Translations under genes and position numbers: made by a program
Part shown: positions 1 through 9,982 of the stretch, piece by piece
Position numbering within the stretch: the stretch's first letter is position 1
Layout: each line of letters begins with the position of its first letter
Notes under the pieces: model-generated
Databases searched by the model: none
Seen by the model: only the letters and a program-made list of their open reading frames with translations
What the model was told of the DNA's origin: nothing
From: Siphonodentalium dalli
Taxonomy: Eukaryota > Mollusca > Scaphopoda > Gadilida > Siphonodentaliidae
Direction: 5' to 3'
Assembly (NCBI GenBank): GCA_032622095.1
Contig: CP136064.1
Coordinates: 253,086,484 to 253,150,483 of the forward strand
Length of the DNA stretch: 64,000 nucleotides

Positions 1-3000
1 ACGTTATATACATCTTAATACTCGACTGACCACCATTACGTTATATTAATACTCGACTGACCACCATTACGTTATATACATATTAATACTCGACTGACCA
101 CCATTACGTTATATACATCTTAATACTCGACTGACCACCATTACGTTATATACATCTCAATACTGGACTGACCACCATTACGTTATATACATCTTAATAC
201 TCGACTGACCACCATTACGTTATATACATCTTAATACTCGACTGACCACCATTACGTTACATACATCTTAATACTCGACTGACCGCCATTACGTTACATA
301 CATCTTAATACTCGACTGACCACCATTACGTTATCTTAATACTCGACTGACCACCATTACGTTATATACATCTTAATACTCGACTGACCACCATTACGTT
401 ATATACATCTCAATACTGGACTGACCACCATTACGTTACATACATCTTAATACTCGACTGACCACCATTACGTTATATACATCTCAATACTGGACTGACC
501 ACCATTACGTTACATACATCTTAATACTGGACTGACCACCATTACGTTATATACATCTTAATACTGGACTGACCACCATTACGTTATATACATCTTAATA
601 CTCGACTGACCACCATTACGTTACATACATCTTAATACTCGACTGACCACCATTACGTTATATACATCTTAATACTGGACTGACCACCATTACGTTATAT
701 ACATCTTAATACTCGACTGACCACCATTACGTTATATACATCTTAATACTCGACTGACCACCATTACGTTATATACATCTTAATACTCGACTGACCACCA
801 TTACGTTATATACATCTTAATACTCGACTGACCACCATTACGTTACATACATCTTAATACTGGACTGACCACCATTACGTTATATACATCTTAATACTCG
901 ACTGACCACCATTACGTTATATACATCTTAATACTCGACTGACCACCATTACGTTATATACATCTTAATACTCGACTGACCGCCATTACGTTATATACAT
1001 CTTAATACTGGACTGACCACCATTACGTTATATACATCTTAATACTCGACTGACCACCATTACGTTATATACATCTTAATACTCGACTGACCACCATTAC
1101 GTTATATACATCTTAATACTCGACTGACCACCATTACGTTACATACATCTTAATACTCGACTGACCACCATTACGTTATATACATCTTAATACTGGACTG
1201 ACCACCATTACGTTATATACATCTTAATACTGGACTGACCACCATTACGTTATATACATCTTAATACTCGACTGACCACCATTACGTTATATACATCTTA
1301 ATACTCGACTGACCACCATTACGTTACATACATCTTAATACTCGACTGACCACCATTACGTTATATACATATTAATACTCGACTGACCACCATTACGTTA
1401 CATACATCTTAATACTCGACTGACCACCATTACGTTATATACATATTAATACTCGACTGACCACCATTACGTTATATACATCTTAATACTCGACTGACCA
1501 CCATTACGTTATATACATATTAATACTCGACTGACCACCATTACGTTACATACATCTTAATACTGGACTGACCACCATTACGTTATATACATCTTAATAC
1601 TCGACTGACCACCATTACGTTATATACATCTTAATACTCGACTGACCACCATTACGTTATATACATCTTAATACTCGACTGACCGCCATTACGTTATATA
1701 CATCTTAATACTGGACTGACCACCATTACGTTATATACATCTTAATACTCGACTGACCACCATTACGTTATATACATCTTAATACTCGACTGACCACCAT
1801 TACGTTATATACATCTTAATACTCGACTGACCACCATTACGTTACATACATCTTAATACTGGACTGACCACCATTACGTTACATACATCGTAATACTCGA
1901 CTGACCACCATTACGTTATATACATCTTAATACTGGACTGACCACCATTACGTTATATACATCTTAATACTGGACTGACCACCATTACGTTACATACATC
2001 TTAATACTCGACTGACCACCATTACGTTATATACATATTAATACTCGACTGACCACCATTACGTTATATACCTCTTAATACTGGACTGACCACCATTACG
2101 TTACATACATCTCAATACTGGACTGACCACCATTACGTTATATACATCTTAATACTCGACTGACCACCATTACGTTACATACATCTTAATACTGGACTGA
2201 CCACCATTACGTTATATACATCTTAATACTGGACTGACCACCATTACGTTATATACATCTTAATACTCGACTGACCACCATTACGTTATATACATCTTAA
2301 TACTCGACTGACCACCATTACGTTATATACATCTTAATACTCGACTGACCACCATTACGTTACATACATCTTAATACTGGACTGACCACCATTACGTTAT
2401 ATACATCTTAATACTGGACTGACCACCATTACGTTATATACATCTTAATACTCGACTGACCACCATTACGTTATATACATCTTAATACTCGACTGACCAC
2501 CATTACGTTATATACCTCTTAATACTGGACTGACCACCATTACGTTACATACATCTCAATACTGGACTGACCACCATTACGTTATATACATCTTAATACT
2601 CGACTGACCACCATTACGTTACATACATCTTAATACTGGACTGACCACCATTACGTTATATACATCTTAATACTGGACTGACCACCATTACGTTATATAC
2701 ATCTTAATACTCGACTGACCACCATTACGTTATATACATCTTAATACTCGACTGACCACCATTACGTTATATACATCTTAATACTCGACTGACCACCATT
2801 ACGTTATATACATCTTAATACTCGACTGACCACCATTACGTTATATACATATTAATACTCGACTGACCACCATTACGTTACATACATCTTAATACTCGAC
2901 TGACCGCCATTACGTTATATACATCTTAATACTCGACTGACCACCATTACGTTATATACATCTTAATACTGGACTGATCACCATTACGTTATATACATCT

Positions 3001-3956
3001 TAATACTGGACTGACCACCATTACGTTATATACATATTAATACTCGACTGACCACCATTACGTTATATACATCTTAATACTGGACTGACCACCATTACGT
3101 TATATACATCTTAATACTGGACTGACCACCATTACGTTATATACATCTTAATACTCGACTGACCACCATTACGTTATATACATATTAATACTCGACTGAC
3201 CACCATTACGTTATATACATATTAATACTGGACTGACCACCATTACGTTATATACATATTAATACTCGACTGACCACCATTACGTTATATACATATTAAT
3301 ACTGGACTGACCACCATTACGTTATATACCTCTTAATACTGGACTGACCACCATTACGTTACATACATCTTAATACTGGACTGACCACCATTACGTTATA
3401 TACATATTAATACTGGACTGACCACCATTACGTTATATACATATTAATACTCGACTGACCACCATTACGTTATATACCTCTTAATACTGGACTCACCACC
3501 ATTACGTTATATGCATCTTAATACTCGACTCACCACCATTACGTTACATACATCTTAATACTCGACTGACCACCATTACGTTATATACATCTTAATACTC
3601 GACTGACCACCATTACGTTATATACATCTTAATACTCGACTGACCACCATTACGTTATATACATCTTAATACTCGACTCACCACCATTACGTTATATACA
3701 TCTTAATACTCGACTCACCACCATTACGTTATATACATCTTAATACTCGACTGACCACCATTACGTTACATACATCTTAATACTCGACTGACCACCATTA
3801 CGTTATATACATCTTAATACTCGACTCACCACCATTACGTTATATACATCTTAATACTCGACTCATCACCATTACGTTATATACATCTTAATACTCGACT
3901 CACCATCATTACGTTATATACATCTTAATACTCGACTCACCACCATTACGTTATAT
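1..3956. repeat. 37-bp satellite array, main block
   Basis: Head-to-tail copies of a 37-bp unit (core ACTGACCACCATTACGTTA), about 107 in this block, running off the left window edge. Variant sites recur: C/G in ACTCGACTG versus ACTGGACTG, TATATACA versus TACATACA, CTTAAT versus ATTAAT or CTCAAT, and CACC versus CGCC. A few units are 31 bp because ACATC is lost (for example near 40 and 335). Units with ACTCACC instead of ACTGACC cluster at about 3490-3950. There are no unique spacers, so it is not a CRISPR-type array. No gene is visible in it. Confidence 0.97.
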
Positions 3957-4346
3957 AGAGAGTAATCAATTGGTTCCGAGAATTACGTTAAATAATTCAC
4001 GAGAAGTGAGAGACGTCGGTAAGAAACGAGTGCGCGTTAGCGCACGAGTTTCTTACCCAAACGTCTCTCGCCTCGAGTGAATTATTGAACGTAATTCTCG
4101 GAACTAATTGATTACTCTATTTATTACACTTCTGCATCAATTTGGTTCGCCAAATATGATTAAAACACACAGAATGAATGCTTAAAAGTCCCGATGCGGA
4201 TAAAGATCAACCATAGAAAATTCAGTCTAGATCAGTAAGCGACGTAACGTCAATGACGTCACGGGAAATGACATAATTCACTAGTGACATTACCAATTTT
4301 AATTAACAGCGTTTTCAATGGAAATCGCGCATAGGAGTGTAATAAA
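3957..4346. mobile_element. Hairpin-bearing insertion inside the satellite
   Basis: About 390 bp that splits the satellite. The left part (about 3958-4118) is a near-perfect inverted repeat with arms of about 60-75 bp; AGAGTAATCAATTGGTTCC on the left is mirrored by GGAACTAATTGATTACTCT on the right. The remainder (about 4118-4348) is bounded by a second inverted pair, TATTTATTACACT and AGTGTAATAAATA, and contains a CRE-like TGACGTCA near 4253. It could be one composite element or two nested MITEs. No coding capacity. Confidence 0.75.
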
Positions 4347-4889
4347 TACATCTTAATACTGGACTGACCACCATTACGTTATATACATCTTAATACTCGA
4401 CTGACCACCATTACGTTATATACATCTTAATACTCGACTGACCACCATTACGTTACATACATCTTAATACTGGACTGACCACCATTACGTTATATACATC
4501 TTAATACTCGACTGACCACCATTACGTTACATACATCTTAATACTCGACTGACCACCATTACGTTACATACATCTTAGTACTCGACTGACCACCATTACG
4601 TTACATACATCTTAATACTCGACTGACCACCATTACGTTACATACATCTTAATACTCGACTGACCACCATTACGTTACATACATCTTAATACTCGACTGA
4701 CCACCATTACGTTACATACATCTTAATACTCGACTGACCACCATTACGTTACATACATCTTAATACTCGACTGACCACCATTACGTTACATACATCTTAA
4801 TACTCGACTGACCACCATTACGTTACATACATCTTAATACTCGACTGACCACCATTACGTTACATACATCTTAATACTCGACTGACCAC
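4347..4889. repeat. 37-bp satellite array, right block
   Basis: About 15 further copies of the same 37-bp unit after the insertion. From about 4520 onward ten consecutive units are nearly identical and all carry the TACATACATC variant, so this edge is more homogeneous than the main block. The array ends within a unit at ACTGACCAC, followed by unique sequence. Confidence 0.97.
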
Positions 4890-5582
4890 GGGCACAAAAT
4901 GATTATTATATTGACGAAATAACGGATATATTCAGCAATTAACCACAACATTAAAAAAAAATTAGCGATGTTTTTTTCTCTCCGCTGATCACAATATCGC
5001 TTCCATTTTTTGGGGTCAATTTCCCAAGTTTGCACTACAAATTTTCAGTTTGTTTTCTGTAAAACAAGTATTGTTTTGATATGACGTCATTGTTTAACAA
5101 CAACGATGCCTGCTTTCCGTTGCTTTCGAAATAATTCAAAATGGTAACAATGACTCACGAAGAAGAAAATTTAAGTTATACAATTTATTGAAGCGAATTT
5201 GACCAGCAAACAAAAAAGAGACAACAAAATTCACACTAAACATTCTAAAATCTATCTACGATGAAAATGAACAACAATAAATATTGGATCTGGGACAGCA
5301 TGAAGAACGTTCGATAAAATATAATAAATATTGTACGGCTTGTCGGTGACTATGCCGAAATAGTGACCTCGGTGGTCCTCCAGCTCGGGTACTATTCCGA
5401 CGGACTAGTATTTTGGTAGAGTCGCCGACAGCCGTGCAATATTTATATATTAGATGAGTGATCTGGTAATAAATGCAGACGACAGACAGAACAACAGATA
5501 ATTCTAGAGCAGAATAATTCATATGCATATTTATATTCCTAATGGAACTAGTCAATGAGTATTTTTTTTTATTTATAAAAGC
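4890..5582. other. Unique A+T-rich flank with one imperfect palindrome
   Basis: No gene is supported. The motif TGACGAAATAACGGA at about 4902 recurs in the loop of the foldback at 40.9-41.5 kb. An imperfect inverted repeat spans about 5325-5450, pairing ATATTGTACGGCTTGTCGG with CCGACAGCCGTGCAATAT. The 99-codon minus-strand frame there simply crosses this palindrome and shows no domain. Confidence 0.5.
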
Positions 5583-6060
5583 TTAACCCTTTGAGTGCCA
5601 GGTTCGATTTTTGTATCAACCCATATACCCTGTGCCAATGCATTCTCTTATATATGCGAGTCGACCATAGGTCGCCTCGCACATATAAGAGAATGCATTG
5701 GCCTAACAATTTTTCATCATTTGTTATTATTTTTTACAATTTTAATAAGTTTTTCTTATATTCTTATACTCTTTCAGTATTTTGTAGGTTTAGTGCCAGG
5801 GAATCTTACGTTTTTCATGGGCTTCAAAATTATTACTATGAATAATTGGTGATAGTTTTGAGTTATAACATGTCCCTAAGGTTTTAACCAGTTTGTTTTT
5901 AAATTCGCTATAGCATGCTTAAGCATACCCAAAAATAATTCAACAACAACAACAAAAATCTAAAAAAAAATGTTTTTTAATGTTTTGAATTTTTTAGGGC
6001 CGATTTTACAGACCGTAAATTATGGCCGATGAGATCGGCCCCTGGCACTGAAAGGGTTAA
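5583..6060. mobile_element. piggyBac-like MITE, family A (TTAACCCTTTGAGTGCC)
   Basis: The element has TTAA at both ends and inverted termini: TTAACCCTTTGAGTGCCAGG on the left and CCTGGCACTGAAAGGGTTAA on the right. TTAA targets with CCY-type termini are the known signature of the piggyBac superfamily. There is no transposase, so it is non-autonomous. It carries one copy of the shared 69-bp palindrome (5634-5702) followed by the A+T-rich spacer that goes with it in other families. Confidence 0.75.
5634..5702. repeat. 69-bp shared palindrome, copy 1
   Basis: Near-perfect palindrome with outer arms GCCAATGCATTCTC and GAGAATGCATTGGC and centre CGACCATAGGTCG. One position in the right arm differs (ACATATAAG). 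The same sequence is found inside MITEs with quite different ends. Confidence 0.93.
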
Positions 6061-6422
6061 AGACACCAAGGCACTCGCAGTCGGTAAATATGCAAAAAAA
6101 AGTCTATAAAAACATCACAACTAAGAAGAACAAGGGTAAATAGATAAACATTGTCATTAAACTCATTACTGATAGTTATCCAATAATGAAAGATCGCATT
6201 TTGAAACCATTGTTATGCCAGCAAAACTGTTGCAGTGATTTTTGCGCACAGTGAGTTCAAATATATTAGTCTAAACTGGTCTAGTGCACTAAATGTGATT
6301 TTCATAATATTTGTAAATGCTTTGACCTTTACCAATGTCTACGGTACTGTCAATTTTTTATGAATCTTTAGTATCTTATTGGACCTTGAACGGCAATGCC
6401 ACCTCAACAGTAATATATATAT

Positions 6423-7362
6423 ATATCACATGAAACCACTATTATATCATTAAAAAATGCCATTACATATCTCCTTATCTGTCACTTGTGGTGAATAGGC
6501 GCGTGATTCCCGCCAAACTTGGCATCGCGCCAACAAAATTACTTTACATTGATTCAGGCGGAATAATACTATTTCGAAAAGTCGGGCATGACATAAACAC
6601 CAGACATGATTTGTTCATTAAAGTTAAATTCTTGTCCAACTTCGTTGCGCTAACGAAAATAGACACAAAAAAGAGGCAAATTGGGGTGGTTATATTTTCC
6701 GTCGCAAGCCTGGGAGCACAATATTGTCGTATACGGGTAAATGCTGTAAGTGGATACATTTTAACGCTTCTTTTAATGATTTTAGTTTGTTAAAAATGCA
6801 TAAAGCTCTAGTTTTTTTCATGTGATATACAACTTGTATATCACATGAACAATGAGATATGTTGGATTTCAGGAAACGATTTGATATATTTGATTCACAA
6901 CGAGTCGTAGACGAGTTGTGAAAAATGATTATCAAACGAGTTTCATAAAACCTTATATCCCAACATTACGAGGTGAAGATCTTGTATATCACATAAAAAA
7001 CAAGAGCTTTATGCCTTTTTAACAAATCAAAATCCGTAAAAGAAGCTGCAAAAAACATACATTCACAGCGCGTTGGACTGTATTGCTCGCTCTGGGGCTG
7101 GCGACGGTAAATATAGTTCCCCCAATTTGCCTCTTTGTTTTTGTCTATTTTCGTTAGTACAAATAAGTTGGACATGAATTTAACTTTAATGAACAAAGCA
7201 ATCATTTTGTATTGTCTGGTGTTGATGTCATGCGCTACTTTTCGAATAGTATTGTTAAGACGCACTGTCAGTTTGTTGGCGCAATGCTAAGTGGTATGTA
7301 ACTAGTGAGAGATAAGTAAATATGTAATGTTTTTAATATATAATAGGGGTTTATGTGATATT
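6423..7362. mobile_element. Long-armed foldback element
   Basis: Two imperfect inverted arms of about 400 bp. The left arm runs from about 6423 (ATATCACATGAAACC) to 6850 and the right arm from about 6960 to 7362 (TTATGTGATAT). Both contain diverged copies of the same internal text, including AAATAGACACAAAAAAGAGG on the left and its inverse on the right. The centre (about 6870-6950) holds a smaller palindrome around CACAACGAGTCGTAGACGAG. A single-arm relative lies at 30.26-30.83 kb. The 101-codon and 99-codon frames inside reflect this shared DNA and show no recognisable domain. Confidence 0.8.
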
Positions 7363-7525
7363 TAGAGGATATTACTTGGTTTGGTTGATATTAGGCCCGA
7401 TATCAGCCCGAGGTAACCTCATATGAGCCTGAGACCGAAGGACGACGGCTGATATGAGGTTACAAAGGGCTGATATCAGGCCAATAATATCAAACAAACC
7501 AAGATTAGTAATATCCCATGTATTA
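7345..7525. mobile_element. Short foldback element
   Basis: Imperfect palindrome. CTTGGTTTGGTTGATATT on the left pairs with AATATCAAACAAACCAAG on the right, and GATATCAGCCC and TAACCTCATATGA pair further in. It directly abuts the larger foldback to its left. Non-coding. Confidence 0.75.
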
Positions 7526-8341
7526 ATTAGATAGCCTCTTGGTAGCTGACAACTTTTTCATATGAGTGACGTCGCTAAAATGGATACCTACACGTTATTT
7601 TATAGCACTACAAGAGATTTTCGGCATGTCGTAAATCCATATTACTCGGATTGGAGATGTCGCAAATCGATTATTACTCGGTTTAAGGGCAATATTAGCC
7701 TAGTTCGATAAAAATGTCATATCTAATTCTAGTTCGATAAAAATGTCATATCTAATTAATAAAAAAATATCCAACCCGTTTCGTGCGATATCATCACTGT
7801 TTGCTACTATTGTAAACATTACAGTTTCTGCAAAGAAAATACATTTCTTGTGCCAGATTTTGAGTGATTTCCGAGAGATGATTACAAAAATATACTGATG
7901 GACAACTTCACCATATGATTCGTCATCTTATGTCAAATATAATGAAAATCAAAAAGTGCTTTAAAATCGATGTCAGAAAAGAAACATGGCTCTAAAATAA
8001 GATAGAAGCAACTTGGCAACTGATCCATAATATGGAATTTGCCACATGTGTCAACTCGAGAATCGTTGACAGATGTTATTCTTATGACGACCACAAGGGT
8101 GTGTATATGAACTATATATCTGATTTTGTGATGTCACCGATTATAAAGTAAACCGAACCTGCGATTTGTTTGGGGGGAAATCAAAGCAAATTTCGTTGAA
8201 AATAACAGCCTTAGTGTTGCGTATAGTCTCTTGAATATACAATTCGAGTGTTAGCTACCTCTTGTGACCAAATCAGGGAAGTGATTAGATGGTCTATGTT
8301 GGGGTGGGGGTGTCCATCTTGAAATTCCCAACTGAACCCCA
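7526..8341. other. No gene seen
   Basis: A+T-rich sequence with no domain-bearing frame. It holds a direct duplication of about 28 bp (TAGTTCGATAAAAATGTC, twice, about 7700-7757). Nothing else is recognised. Confidence 0.5.
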
Positions 8342-8371
8342 TTAACCCTTTACCCAACAGAAGGGCCCTGT

Positions 8372-8440
8372 GCCAATGCATTCTCTTATATATGCGAGTC
8401 GACCATAGGTCGCCTCGCATATATAAGAGAATGCATTGGC
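8372..8440. repeat. 69-bp shared palindrome, copy 2
   Basis: Same arms and centre as copy 1, with no arm mismatch seen. It is the outer-left member of a pair within the family B element. Confidence 0.94.
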
Positions 8441-8519
8441 TTAACACATTAAAAATTATAAAATTGTTAAAGAATGTAAGAAAAAATGGTAAAAAGTGTT
8501 AAAAAAAGATTTTATTTAG

Positions 8520-8588
8520 GCCAATGCATTCTCTTATATATGCGAGGCGACCTATGGTCGACTCGCATATATAAGAGAATGCATTAGC
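8520..8588. repeat. 69-bp shared palindrome, copy 3
   Basis: The second member of the pair, with the asymmetric centre inverted (CGACCTATGGTCG). The last arm reads GCATTAGC instead of GCATTGGC. Confidence 0.93.
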
Positions 8589-8993
8589 ACAGGGCATAAC
8601 TGTAACTATCACAATGTGGTCAATGAGCCGATTCCAATGATATCCATATGTGTATGGTTCTATTGAGACAGACCGAAGATATTTTAGGCTGTTGAAGCTT
8701 TATTTGGCCGGTTTTGGCCGGTTTGTTGGGTAAAGGGTTAAACAGACCAAGCTCCCATGTTCGCGAAATACCATGTGCCCATCCCGCCCCGTTAGGTTAG
8801 AACTGCCCAACTGGCTGGTACCTCACACATTCAAACTAATGGAAATGTTCAACACGACACCCCAATGTTCGATAATTTCCAACATGCCTATTTCAGAACA
8901 ACATTTTGACTCAAAAGGAAAAATATACTGCTGTTTTCTAAAAACAACATCTTCCCCGAACTAACTGTTGGATAAATCAAACAATAAGAACAA

Positions 8994-9330
8994 TTGCAAC
9001 CTATATGTCATTTATCACATAATCTTTTGACCGTCGGCGACAGAGCTTTCTCTGTAGCCTGTCCCGACATTTGGAACTCTCTACCAAATGAAATGCGACA
9101 ATCTTGCTTGCTAACCGATTTTCGATCTGCTTTAAAAACTCACATATTCCGACGACGCTACCCCGACACAAAGAAAACTAACAAAATCTGATTATATATA
9201 ATTCCACATATCTATTGATTATTTTCCATGTGCATTTATTGTGTATTTATATAATGTGTAAAGCGCTTAGGGCCCCTTGTGGGGGATAGGCGCTATATAA
9301 ATATTATTATTATTATTATTATTATCATTT
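8994..9330 (+). pseudogene. 3' end of a non-LTR retrotransposon (L2/CR1-like)
   Basis: The open frame 8994-9191 encodes the typical last segment of a LINE ORF2. It contains GDRAFSVACPDIWNSLPNEM, then a basic LKTHIFRRR stretch, then a stop. Downstream is a short stem-loop, AGCGCTTAGGGCC...GGCGCT (about 9262-9293), then GCTATATAAA and an (ATT)n tail to about 9325. A hairpin plus microsatellite tail of this kind is a known 3' terminus of L2/CR1-type LINEs. The element is 5' truncated; no RT domain lies upstream, and the preceding frame (8773-8964) is unrelated. It is a dead-on-arrival copy. Confidence 0.85.
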
Positions 9331-9740
9331 TCAACTAACGTTTTGATCAAAGATGGTGGGTGAAAATCCCCCAAACACCCGTGTATGTCGCATGCACGTC
9401 TCTGGATAAGAGATAGACCATCTACAAGCCGAGCCCCATGCGAACGTGATTGTGACTTCTTGTTTTGTTGGCATCAGTATAGCCCACAACATAATATCTA
9501 CCACAAAAATTTCCGTTGTCTTCTGTTCTGAAAACCCTCAACAATTGGTTATGTGTTCAGTATATGCAAAACCAGTCGAGTCCGGCTTTAACCCTTTACC
9601 CAACAAACCGGCCAAAACCGGCCAAATAAAGCTTCAACAGCCTAAATTATCTTGGGTCTGTCTCAATAAAACCATACAAATATGGATATCATTGGAACCG
9701 GCTCATTGACCACATTGTGATGGTTACAGTTATGCCCTGT

Positions 9741-9807
9741 GCTAATGCATTCTCTTATATATGCGAGAGCCATAGGTCGCCTCGCATATATAAGAGAATG
9801 CATTGGC
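9741..9807. repeat. Shared palindrome, copy 4 (67 bp)
   Basis: Same arms as copy 1, but the centre reads GCGAGAGCCATAGGTCGCC, two bases short, and the first arm begins GCTAATGC. Confidence 0.9.
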
Positions 9808-9883
9808 CTAAAAATCTTTTTTTAACACTTTTTACCATTTTTTCTTACATTCTTTAACAATTTTATAATTTTTAATGTGTTAA

Positions 9884-9952
9884 GCCAATGCATTCTCTTA
9901 TATATGCGAGGCGACCTATGGTCGACTCGCATATATAAGAGAATGCATTGGC
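9884..9952. repeat. 69-bp shared palindrome, copy 5
   Basis: Full-length copy with the centre in inverted orientation (CGACCTATGGTCG). Pairs with copy 4. Confidence 0.94.
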
Positions 9953-9982
9953 ACAGGGCCGTTCTGTTGGGTAAAGGGTTAA

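Larger units (their letters stand above)
8342..8741. mobile_element. piggyBac-like MITE, family B copy 1
   Basis: A 400-bp element with TTAA at both ends and inverted termini TTAACCCTTTACCCAACA and its complement. It contains two facing copies of the 69-bp palindrome around an A+T-rich spacer, plus about 150 bp with ACCGGCCAAAACCGGCC near one end. It lies in the opposite orientation to the copies at 9.6 and 31.9 kb. No transposase. Confidence 0.88.
9588..9982. mobile_element. piggyBac-like MITE, family B copy 2
   Basis: A 395-bp element with TTAA ends and the same termini as the copy at 8.34 kb. It carries two facing palindromes (9741-9807, which has lost two centre bases, and 9884-9952) and the same internal ACCGGCC block. 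It lies about 850 bp from the inverted copy, so the two could pair or recombine. Confidence 0.88.

Noticed and set aside
1..4889. CRISPR-like regular array
   Set aside because: Units are contiguous 37-bp copies with no unique spacers, and the context is eukaryotic.
5256..5555. 99-codon minus-strand frame
   Set aside because: Crosses an imperfect palindrome, no motif, weak composition for a protein.
6488..6793. Possible conserved protein shared with 30317-30682
   Set aside because: Similarity extends through non-coding flanks of the same foldback element, the frames differ by indels, and no domain is recognisable.
8211..8447. Recurring peptide QCILLYMRGDLWSTRIYKRM in many short frames
   Set aside because: It is the translation of the 69-bp palindrome and appears wherever the palindrome does, on both strands. 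Not a protein family.
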